Shown: positions 10,616-17,106 of the stretch, one piece after another
How positions within the stretch are numbered: position 1 is the first letter of the stretch
Layout of the letters: the number at the start of each line of letters is the position of its first letter
NCBI GenBank assembly: GCA_024643255.1
Contig: JAHENF010000009.1
Coordinates: forward strand, 21,404 to 85,403
DNA length: 64,000 nt
Source of the DNA: Ilumatobacteraceae bacterium
Lineage (GTDB): Bacteria; Actinomycetota; Acidimicrobiia; Acidimicrobiales; Ilumatobacteraceae
Direction of reading: 5' to 3'
Notes under the pieces: model-generated
Told to the model about the DNA's origin: nothing
Seen by the model: the letters and a program-made list of their open reading frames with translations, nothing else
Databases searched by the model: none
Position numbers and translations under genes: made by a program

Positions 10616-10647
10616 GCACCCTGCCCTGCTGCGCGCAGGGCGGGTGC
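10616..10647. terminator. Imperfect hairpin between small MT0933-like gene and selA
   Basis: An inverted repeat pairs GCACC with GGTGC and GCCCTG with CAGGGC around a short loop, just past the stop codon of the minus-strand gene at 10654. No U-run follows, so it would be an I-type actinobacterial terminator. It overlaps the region expected to hold the -35 of selA, which may be functionally relevant. Confidence 0.4.
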
Positions 10648-10653
10648 GAGATG

Positions 10654-10827
10654 TCAGGCCTCGGGCAGCTTGTCGACGGCGTCCTTGGCCACATCGGCGG
10701 CCTGCTGCACCTTGTCGGCGTGGTCGCCGGCCTTGTCGTCGATGGCGTCGGCAGCCTTGTCGATGCCCTGCTTCACCTGGGTCTTGTTGCCGCCCAGTTT
10801 CGACTTGATGGAATCGAACAGTCCCAT
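10654..10827 (-). CDS. MT0933-type small protein (putative antitoxin family)
   Basis: A 57-residue protein whose sequence pattern ([13 protein letters not shown] start; lysine- and alanine-rich amphipathic helices) matches the MT0933/Rv0909 family annotated as antitoxins in Mycobacterium. It is too short for most ORF thresholds but well supported: the AAGGAGG ribosome-binding site lies 6 bp before the ATG, and codon use matches its neighbours. The family annotation derives from a proposed Rv0909-Rv0910 toxin-antitoxin pair. No toxin-like gene is adjacent here, so an antitoxin role is not demonstrated; a stress-related helical protein is equally possible. Confidence 0.75.
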   Translation of the reverse strand: MGLFDSIKSKLGGNKTQVKQGIDKAADAIDDKAGDHADKVQQAADVAKDAVDKLPEA

Positions 10828-10954
10828 GATGGACCTCCTTGGTAGTTGTGCGGTGACCCTACTGCGGCTGGAAGAAACACAGGCCCCCCGATTCGTGGAC
10901 GACCACCGTCGCGATCGGGGTCAGACCCCGCTCGCGACGCGTACGATCGACGCC

Positions 10955-11392
10955 GTGAGCCTGCCGGTACCGATCGTCCAACTCGACCCCGAACTCCCGC
11001 TGCCCGAATACGCCCATGAGGGCGACGCCGGCCTCGACCTGTACGCCCGCGAGTCGGCGACGCTCCCGGCCGGCGGCGGTCGGGCGCTGGTGCCGACCGG
11101 CATCGCGATCGCGATCCCGATGGGCCACGGCGGATTCGTCCTGCCCCGCAGCGGGATGGCGGTCAAGCACGGCATCAGCGTCGTCAACGGGCCCGGCCTG
11201 ATCGATGCCGCCTACCGTGGCGAGATCAAGGTCGTGCTGATCAACACCGACCCCGACGCCGACTACGAGGTGCATCGCGGCGACCGGATCGCCCAGCTCG
11301 TGATCCAACGGGTGGAGTCGGTCGCGTGGCAGGTCGTCGAGTCACTCGACGGTGTCGACCGCGGCGGTGGCTTCGGCCACTCCGGACGCTGA
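10955..11392 (+). CDS. dut: dUTP diphosphatase
   Basis: A 145-residue trimeric-type dUTPase that converts dUTP to dUMP and pyrophosphate, preventing uracil incorporation and supplying dUMP for thymidylate. All five motifs are visible: AGLDLYA (1), [11 protein letters not shown] (2), [15 protein letters not shown] (3), [10 protein letters not shown] (4) and GGGFGHSGR (5, usually GGFGSTG). The GTG start at 10955 gives the family length. A TACGAT hexamer 7 bp upstream suggests a leaderless start. It converges on the Nudix gene. Confidence 0.95.
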   Translation: MSLPVPIVQLDPELPLPEYAHEGDAGLDLYARESATLPAGGGRALVPTGIAIAIPMGHGGFVLPRSGMAVKHGISVVNGPGLIDAAYRGEIKVVLINTDPDADYEVHRGDRIAQLVIQRVESVAWQVVESLDGVDRGGGFGHSGR

Positions 11393-11415
11393 CCACCGCG
11401 GTTGGGCCCGGGACC

Positions 11416-12138
11416 TCAGGTCCAGGCAAACACGGGCTGCTCGAACTCGGCCACGCGCTCGTTGACCCGGCCGTCGAGCGCAACCCAGCGGAACTGCACG
11501 AGCAGCGCTCCGGTCGGGGCGTGGATCAGATCGCCGCCAAGGGGGACCTGCACGACGGGGCGGTCGCTCTCCGGGATGGTGACGAAGCGCGGCGAGTCGT
11601 CGCGTGTGAGCTCGTGCAGCCCGATCCGGTATGCGGCGAGCACTTCGCCCGGGTGGGGCAACAGCTCGATCGACGGCCCGCCCCAGACGACGACCGGGGT
11701 GATCACGTAACCGGAACGCGTGGCGTAGTCGTCGAGCAGCCCGAGCACCGACGCCTCGTCGAGTCGCACCCCGATCTCCTCGTCGGTCTCGCGCAGTGCG
11801 GTTTCGATCGGTGTCTCGCCGGGGTCCATTCGCCCGCCGGGCAGCGCCCACTGCGACGCGTGACGGTTCAGCCCGGCGCTGCGACGACAGAGCACGAACG
11901 ACGCGCCGCCGGCGACGCCCGCCATGCGCCCGTCGAGATCAGACGTGTCCGACGGCACCACCGACATCTCCTCCACGGTCGCACCGTACGGATCGTCGGC
12001 GTCGGCGCCGAGAACGGAATCGACGAGCAGGATCGCCACCGCAGCGTGACGTCGGCCGTCGAGCGGCAGCTCCTGGCGCTCGTGACGGGCAAGGTTCGAT
12101 GTGATCCGTGCCCGCAGCGCGTCGTCGAGATCGATCAC
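11416..12138 (-). CDS. Nudix hydrolase, CoA-pyrophosphatase-like
   Basis: A 240-residue Nudix protein. The Nudix box is complete: GRMDPGETPIETALRETDEE followed by IGV, near residues 107-129. The region before it (ASFVLCRRSAGLNRHASQWALPGG) resembles NudL-type CoA pyrophosphatases, which cut CoA into 3',5'-ADP and phosphopantetheine, but the substrate cannot be fixed from sequence alone. Its GTG start overlaps the stop of the znuC-like gene by 4 bp, so it is probably co-transcribed with the zinc transporter ATPase although its function is unrelated. Confidence 0.8.
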   Translation of the reverse strand: MIDLDDALRARITSNLARHERQELPLDGRRHAAVAILLVDSVLGADADDPYGATVEEMSVVPSDTSDLDGRMAGVAGGASFVLCRRSAGLNRHASQWALPGGRMDPGETPIETALRETDEEIGVRLDEASVLGLLDDYATRSGYVITPVVVWGGPSIELLPHPGEVLAAYRIGLHELTRDDSPRFVTIPESDRPVVQVPLGGDLIHAPTGALLVQFRWVALDGRVNERVAEFEQPVFAWT

Positions 12139-12980
12139 GTGCCGTCGCCTTCGGCGTCTTCGGCGATGCCCTGGCGTTCCGCGGCGTGTTCCGGCTGATG
12201 GAGGTGACGATGGCCAACGTCGTCGTGATGGTGATCGTCACCATGTCCATGGCCGTGGTCGTCGACGAGCAACGACCGCCCTCCGACCTCGAGCAGACGT
12301 CCGCCGAACGCCATCGCCAGGTATTCGGGGCGCAGCACGTCGAGTGCAGTCCCGTCGGCGATCACGCAGCCGGCGAGGAGCATCACGCGATCGGCCCGCT
12401 TGGCCTCCTCGAGATGGTGAGTCGAGAACACGACCGCCGCACCGCGGGCAACCTCGTCGTCGATGACACGCAGGATCGTCTCCTGGCTGGGGAGGTCGAG
12501 CCCCGTGATCGGCTCGTCGAGCAGCAGCAGGCCCGGCGCCCCGATCAGCGCCTGCGCCACGAGCACTCGTTGGCGTTGCCCACCGGACAGCTCCCCGAAC
12601 GAGCGAGACATCAGATCGCCGACCTCGAGTCGGGCCGCAACCTGTTCGACCTCGGCACGATCGGATCGGGTGATCCGCCCGAGCAGGCCGCGTCGCCGGT
12701 AGCACCCCATGCGCAGGACCTCGTCGACCGGCAGCGGCATCCAGTCGTGGTGGCCATGTTGCTGGGCAACGAATGCCGCCTCGATGCCGTCGGCCCGTAC
12801 GACGTCGCCTGTCGTCGGCGACAGCAGGTCCGCGAGCAGGAGCAACAGGGTGCTCTTGCCACTGCCGTTGGCACCGACCAACGCCACCGACCTACCCGAC
12901 TCGAACGACGTGGTCGTGCGGTCGAGGGCGACGACGTCGGCGTAGCGCACCGCAGCGTCGTCGAATCGAGCAACTTCCAC
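12135..12980 (-). CDS. znuC: Zinc ABC transporter ATP-binding protein with His-rich tail
   Basis: A 281-residue ABC ATPase for metal uptake. It has Walker A GANGSGKST, signature LSGGQRQR, Walker B LLLLDEPITGLD and the switch histidine in FSTHH. After the catalytic domain, about residues 245-270 form a histidine/aspartate-rich tail (DDHGHGHGDDHHHDD), a plausible zinc sensor or store. Assignment to zinc rests on the divergent znuA-znuB genes and a nearby Fur-family gene. It begins at GTG 12980. A TACCGT hexamer 6 bp upstream suggests a leaderless transcript. The frame continues upstream without family similarity, so longer starts were rejected. Confidence 0.88.
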   Translation of the reverse strand: MEVARFDDAAVRYADVVALDRTTTSFESGRSVALVGANGSGKSTLLLLLADLLSPTTGDVVRADGIEAAFVAQQHGHHDWMPLPVDEVLRMGCYRRRGLLGRITRSDRAEVEQVAARLEVGDLMSRSFGELSGGQRQRVLVAQALIGAPGLLLLDEPITGLDLPSQETILRVIDDEVARGAAVVFSTHHLEEAKRADRVMLLAGCVIADGTALDVLRPEYLAMAFGGRLLEVGGRSLLVDDHGHGHGDDHHHDDVGHRHLHQPEHAAERQGIAEDAEGDGT

Positions 12981-12986
12981 GGCGCC

Positions 12987-13025
12987 ACGGTAGCAAGTTG
13001 TCTTGAGAATAGTTCTCACTATCAT
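12987..13025. promoter_or_regulatory. Divergent znuC/znuA promoter region with perfect Zur-like operator
   Basis: A perfect inverted repeat, TGAGAA-TAG-TTCTCA, occupies 13004-13018. For znuA, a -35-like TTGTCT (12998-13003) and a -10-like TATCAT (13020-13025) flank it with a 16-bp spacer, so the palindrome fills the spacer, an ideal repressor position. For znuC, TACCGT (complement of 12987-12992) lies 6 bp before its GTG. The sequence resembles Fur-family boxes, and with znu genes on both sides Zur is the expected regulator. Confidence 0.75.
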
Positions 13026-13032
13026 CGTCGAC

Positions 13033-13971
13033 ATGGCATCGTCCACAACTCGAGCACTCGCGCCGCTGGCCGCGCTCGCGTTCATCGTCGCTGGATGCAG
13101 CAGCGGCGGTTCGACGACCTCGGACCAGGGCCCGACCGTCGTGGCCACCACGACGATCTGGGCGGACGTGGTTCGCAACGTCGCCTGCAATGGCCTCGTC
13201 GACGTCGAGACGATCGTGCCCGCCGGCGGCGACCCGCACTCGTTCGAACCCTCGCTCCGCGACCGCGAGACGATGGGCAATGCGACCCTCGTCGTTGCGA
13301 ACGGACTCGGTCTCGAGGAGTCGATGACCGACATCATCGACGCCGTCGAGTCCGACGGCGTGCCCGTTCTGCGCGTCGGTGAAGTGGTCGACACGCTGCC
13401 GATCCGCGAGACGTCGCCCGACTCGGACTCGGCAGGCCGTGACCCCCACATCTGGTTCGACCCCACGCGGGTGGCCGCGACGCTGCCGGCGATCGCCGAC
13501 TCGCTCGCTGCGGCGGGGATCGATCAGGGTGCACTCGACGCCTGCGTTGCCGACTACGCCGCTCGGCTGGCCACACTCGACACCGATGTCGCGGCCACCG
13601 TCTCCGCACTTCCCGCCGACCAACGCCTGCTCGTCACGAACCACGACTCGCTCAGCTACTTCGCCGACCGGTACGGCTTCGAGGTCCTGGGCAGCGTGAT
13701 CCCGTCACCGAGTTCGCTCAGCGCCACCAACCCCTCCGACCTCGAAGCACTCGCCTCGGTCATCGACGAGACGGGCGTCCCGACGATCTTCGCCGAGACC
13801 CAGCACTCGTCGTCCGACACCCAGGCGCTCGCCGCCCGTGTCGGCACCATCGACGTGGTCACGCTGCAGACCGACACGCTCGGCCCGGCGGACAGCGACA
13901 CCGCCACCTACGTCGAGTGGCTCACCGTCACGGCACGGACCATCGTCGACGCACTGAAGACGACCCCGTGA
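13033..13971 (+). CDS. znuA: Zinc ABC transporter substrate-binding lipoprotein
   Basis: A 312-residue extracytoplasmic metal-binding lipoprotein of the cluster A-I (ZnuA/TroA) family. The signal peptide ends at lipobox LAFIVAGC, lipidating Cys22. Metal-ligand regions are visible as PAGGDPHSFEPSL, DPHIWFDP and NHDSLSYFADRYGF, with a late acidic ligand region near FAETQHSSS. The ATG at 13033 lies 7 bp after the -10-like TATCAT, giving a probable leaderless mRNA. An upstream TTG in frame would fall inside the operator and is unlikely. The stop overlaps the znuB start (TGATG). Confidence 0.9.
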   Translation: MASSTTRALAPLAALAFIVAGCSSGGSTTSDQGPTVVATTTIWADVVRNVACNGLVDVETIVPAGGDPHSFEPSLRDRETMGNATLVVANGLGLEESMTDIIDAVESDGVPVLRVGEVVDTLPIRETSPDSDSAGRDPHIWFDPTRVAATLPAIADSLAAAGIDQGALDACVADYAARLATLDTDVAATVSALPADQRLLVTNHDSLSYFADRYGFEVLGSVIPSPSSLSATNPSDLEALASVIDETGVPTIFAETQHSSSDTQALAARVGTIDVVTLQTDTLGPADSDTATYVEWLTVTARTIVDALKTTP

Positions 13972-14885
13972 TGGAGTTCCTGACCGATCCGTGGGGGTGG
14001 TGGATCGCCCCGTTCGCCGACAACCAATTCATGCGTGATGCACTCCTCGCGGGCATCCTGACCGTGATCACGACCTCCCTCGTCGGCACCTGGGTCGTGC
14101 TGCGCGGGATGAGCTTTCTCGGCGACGCGTTGGCCCACGGTGTCCTGCCGGGCATCGCCATCGCCTTCATCATCGGTGTCGACACGACGATCGGCGCGTT
14201 CTTCGCCGCCGGCGCGATGGTGTTCGGCATCAGCGTGATCCGCCGCTACTCGCCGCTCCCCGACGACACCTCGATCGGTGTGTTGTTCGTCGGATTCCTC
14301 GCCCTCGCCGTCGTGATCATGTCGACTCAGCAGGCGTCGTACGTCGGCGACCTGAACCGCTTCCTGTTCGGCTCGATCACCGGGGTCGACCATGCCGACC
14401 TCGTCCGCCAGGCGATCGCCGCGCTGATCGCACTCGTCGGCGTGGTCGTGCTCTACCGGGCCTTCCTGGTCATGACCTTCGACGCGTCACTCGCCCGAAT
14501 GCTGGGACTCCGGCCCGGGTTCGCGCAGTGGGCGCTGCTGGTGCTCCTGGCCGTGTCGATCGTGTCATCGTTCAAGTCGGTGGGCAACCTCTTGGTGTTC
14601 GCCTTCCTGGTCGCACCCCCGGCCGCGGCCACGCTCATCGCCCGACGCGTGCCGGTCATCATGGTCGTCTCCGTGCTGCTCGGCACCCTCGCGACCGTGG
14701 TCGGGATCCTGATCAGCTACCACTTCGACAGCGCGACCAGCGCCACCATGGCGCTGTGTTCCGTGGTGCTGTTCTTCGTCGTGCTCGCCGGCTCGGCCGT
14801 CTCACGCGCCTGGTCGAGCCGGGTCACGCCGGTGCCAGGCACCGGCGTGACCCGTCAGGGGCGGCAGTCGGCGCAGCGACCGTAG
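13971..14885 (+). CDS. znuB: Zinc ABC transporter permease
   Basis: A 304-residue ABC-3 family permease that forms the membrane channel for ZnuA and ZnuC. Eight or nine membrane segments are visible, and the motif SFLGDALAHGVLPGIA is the coupling/core region of this family. It overlaps znuA by 1 bp. The protein proper ends near VSRAWSS; the last roughly 20 residues are encoded by a 35-bp perfect palindrome and run 31 bp into the convergent fur-like gene. This suggests that a repeat or bidirectional terminator has been read through as coding sequence. Confidence 0.9.
   Translation: MEFLTDPWGWWIAPFADNQFMRDALLAGILTVITTSLVGTWVVLRGMSFLGDALAHGVLPGIAIAFIIGVDTTIGAFFAAGAMVFGISVIRRYSPLPDDTSIGVLFVGFLALAVVIMSTQQASYVGDLNRFLFGSITGVDHADLVRQAIAALIALVGVVVLYRAFLVMTFDASLARMLGLRPGFAQWALLVLLAVSIVSSFKSVGNLLVFAFLVAPPAAATLIARRVPVIMVVSVLLGTLATVVGILISYHFDSATSATMALCSVVLFFVVLAGSAVSRAWSSRVTPVPGTGVTRQGRQSAQRP
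14820..14854. repeat. 35-bp perfect palindrome at the znuB/fur 3' junction
   Basis: Two perfect 17-bp arms around a single central A, with core GGTGCC-A-GGCACC. It sits immediately before the stop codon (14857-14855) of the convergent Fur-family gene and inside the last codons of znuB. It can act as a bidirectional terminator. A diverged copy with the same core lies at 23946-23976, suggesting a dispersed repeat. Confidence 0.8.
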
Positions 14886-15301
14886 AGGTCGATCGTGTGG
14901 TGCGTCGGGGTGAAGCCCTCGGCGCTCGAGACCGTGGCGAACGCCGCGTCGAGCCGCCGTTCGAGTTCCGGCGTCAGCGTCACGTCGCGCACCGACCCGC
15001 ACTGCTCGCAGATCAGGTGATGATGATGTTCGGTCAGGTGCTCGGCGAGCTCGTACCGGGCATGGTCGCTGCTGTGCACGAGGCGCCGCACGACGCCGAC
15101 CTCCTCGAGCACCGCGAGATTTCGGTAGGCGGAGCTCTGTGCGAGCGCCGGTGCGAGATCGATCAGCTCGGGCAGGGTGATCGGACCGTCGGTCTCGGCC
15201 AACGCGTCGACGACCGCGCGCCGACCCGTCGTGTAGCGCTGGTCGTTCTGGTCGAGACGATCGCGCACCGTGCGGTGGATCTCGGCGTGGGCCGGCGACA
15301 T
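14855..15301 (-). CDS. zur: Fur-family regulator, probably Zur
   Basis: A 148-residue Fur-family metalloregulator. The N-terminal winged helix contains RYTTGRRAVVDALAE and QSSAYRNLAVLEEVGVV. The metal region HHHHLICEQCG supplies regulatory ligands and the first CxxC, and YGRCADC at the C-terminus gives the second CxxC of the structural zinc site. Position next to znuABC and the palindrome at 13004 argue for Zur over Fur or PerR; binding specificity is inferred. It overlaps znuB by 31 bp, tail to tail. Confidence 0.85.
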   Translation of the reverse strand: MSPAHAEIHRTVRDRLDQNDQRYTTGRRAVVDALAETDGPITLPELIDLAPALAQSSAYRNLAVLEEVGVVRRLVHSSDHARYELAEHLTEHHHHLICEQCGSVRDVTLTPELERRLDAAFATVSSAEGFTPTHHTIDLYGRCADCRP

Positions 15302-15312
15302 CGATCGACCGC

Positions 15313-17031
15313 TCAGCCGCGGTACCCGCTGGTGATCGGCAGCCGGCGATCCTTGCCGAACGCCTTGCGGCTGACCCTGACTCCGGGCGGCGACTGACGG
15401 CGCTTGTACTCGGCGATGTCGACGAGCCGAGTGATCCGTCGGACCATCGCCTCGTCGTGTCCCAGTTCGATGATCTCGCCCGCCGTCCGGTCGTCCTCCA
15501 CATAGAGCTGCAGGATCGGGTCGAGCACCTCGTACGGCGGCAGGCTCTGATCGTCGCGCTGGTCGGGACGCAACTCGGCCGACGGCGGCTTGGTGATCAC
15601 GGCCTCAGGCACGACTTCGCGGCCGGCGACACGGTTCACGTGACGACACAGGTCGTAGACGCGAGTCTTCAACACGTCCTTGATCACCCCGTACCCGCCG
15701 ACCGAATCGCCGTAGATCGTGAAGTAGCCGACCGCCACCTCGCTCTTGTTCCCGGTGGTCAATGCCATCCAGCCGAACTCGTTCGACAGCGCCATCAACA
15801 GCAGCCCGCGGCACCGACTCTGGATGTTCTCGTAGGTCAGCCCAGGCTCACGCCCCTCGAACGATGGCGCCAGCATGTCGAGATACGCCTGGAAGGCGGG
15901 CTCGATCGAGATCGTCCGGAAGTCGATCCCGAGGTTCTCCGCGAGCAGTTGCGCATCGCTGCGGGAGTGATCGCTCGAGTATCTCGACGGCATCGAGACG
16001 CCGTGCACGTGACCGGCACCCAAGGCGGCGACGGCCACACACGCCACGATCGTCGAGTCGATCCCGCCGGACAGCGCGATCACCACGTCGTCGAAGCCGT
16101 TCTTCGCGCAGTAGTCACGAGTGCCGAGCACCAGCGCGTCGTACAGCTCGCGGTCGGGATCGAGCAGCTCGGCCAACACGCCCACGGTCGGGCCCACATG
16201 AGCGACGGGCGAATCCGACACCTCCACGGTTGGCAACAGCGACTCGGTGATCCGTCCCCGCGGGTCGAGCAACCGTTTGCGATACACCGGCGGAACAGGC
16301 ACGTCGACGATGAGTAACGCCTCTTCGAACTGCGGCGCCCTGGCGAGCAGGTTCCCCTCGTGGTCGAACACCACCGATGCCCCGTCGAAGACCAGCTCGT
16401 CCTGCCCGCCGACCTGATTGACGTAGATGATCGCGGCGTGCGAATCGGCGGCGCGGGTGGCGAGCATCCGCTCGCGCTCGATCGACTTGCCCGTGTGGAA
16501 CGGCGAGGCATTGATGTTGATGCTCAGCTCCGCTCCTGCCGCCGCCTGTTCCGCTACCGGGCCGAACGGGCTCCAGATGTCCTCGCAGATCGAGATCCCG
16601 ACCTTGACGCCGCCGATCAGGTACAGCTCGAGCGGGTCGGACTGGTGGCCCGGCGTGAAGTAGCGGGCCTCGTCGAAGACAGTGGAGTTGGGCAACAGGC
16701 GCTTGTGGTAGCGGCCGGCGATCTCGCCGCCGACGCAGACCGCCGCCGCGTTGTACAGGTCGCGGCCCTGGTCGACGAATCCGACGACCGCCGCACAACG
16801 GCCTGTGTGCGACGCCAACGTCGACAGCACCTCGAGGTTGTCGGCCACGAAGCCCGGCTTGAGCACGAGGTCCTCGGGCGGATACCCGGTGGTCGACAGC
16901 TCGGGGAACGCCACGATGTCGCATCCGGCGGCCTCGGCGCGGTCGTAGGCGTCGATCAACTTCGCCAGGTTCCCGTCGAGGTCGCCCACGGTCGGGTTGA
17001 GCTGGGCGAGCGCCACTCGCAACACCGTCAC
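15313..17031 (-). CDS. nadE: Glutamine-dependent NAD+ synthetase
   Basis: A 572-residue two-domain enzyme that amidates deamido-NAD+ with glutamine nitrogen in the last step of NAD biosynthesis. The N-terminal nitrilase-type glutaminase domain (about 1-270) shows Glu in AFPELSTTGYPPEDL, Lys in GRYHKRLLPN and Cys in GISICEDIW. The C-terminal synthetase domain carries the P-loop SGGIDSTIVACVA and a GNKSEVAVGY segment. The GTG at 17031 is favoured: it gives the usual N-terminus (VTVLRVALAQLNPTVG) and has TAGCCT 8 bp upstream, but GTG 17025 is possible. It ends 11 bp from the fur-like gene. Confidence 0.93.
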   Translation of the reverse strand: MTVLRVALAQLNPTVGDLDGNLAKLIDAYDRAEAAGCDIVAFPELSTTGYPPEDLVLKPGFVADNLEVLSTLASHTGRCAAVVGFVDQGRDLYNAAAVCVGGEIAGRYHKRLLPNSTVFDEARYFTPGHQSDPLELYLIGGVKVGISICEDIWSPFGPVAEQAAAGAELSININASPFHTGKSIERERMLATRAADSHAAIIYVNQVGGQDELVFDGASVVFDHEGNLLARAPQFEEALLIVDVPVPPVYRKRLLDPRGRITESLLPTVEVSDSPVAHVGPTVGVLAELLDPDRELYDALVLGTRDYCAKNGFDDVVIALSGGIDSTIVACVAVAALGAGHVHGVSMPSRYSSDHSRSDAQLLAENLGIDFRTISIEPAFQAYLDMLAPSFEGREPGLTYENIQSRCRGLLLMALSNEFGWMALTTGNKSEVAVGYFTIYGDSVGGYGVIKDVLKTRVYDLCRHVNRVAGREVVPEAVITKPPSAELRPDQRDDQSLPPYEVLDPILQLYVEDDRTAGEIIELGHDEAMVRRITRLVDIAEYKRRQSPPGVRVSRKAFGKDRRLPITSGYRG

Positions 17032-17106
17032 GCTGGTGCAGGCTAGCTCGGCACCCGCCAGGGCCGTCGATGCTGGACTGCACCGGTGATCTGGCACTAT
17101 TGCGTC

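Noticed and set aside
12135..13466. Long minus-strand frame extending the znuC gene into znuA.
   Set aside because: The family sequence begins at GTG 12980; the extension is antisense to znuA and lacks similarity.
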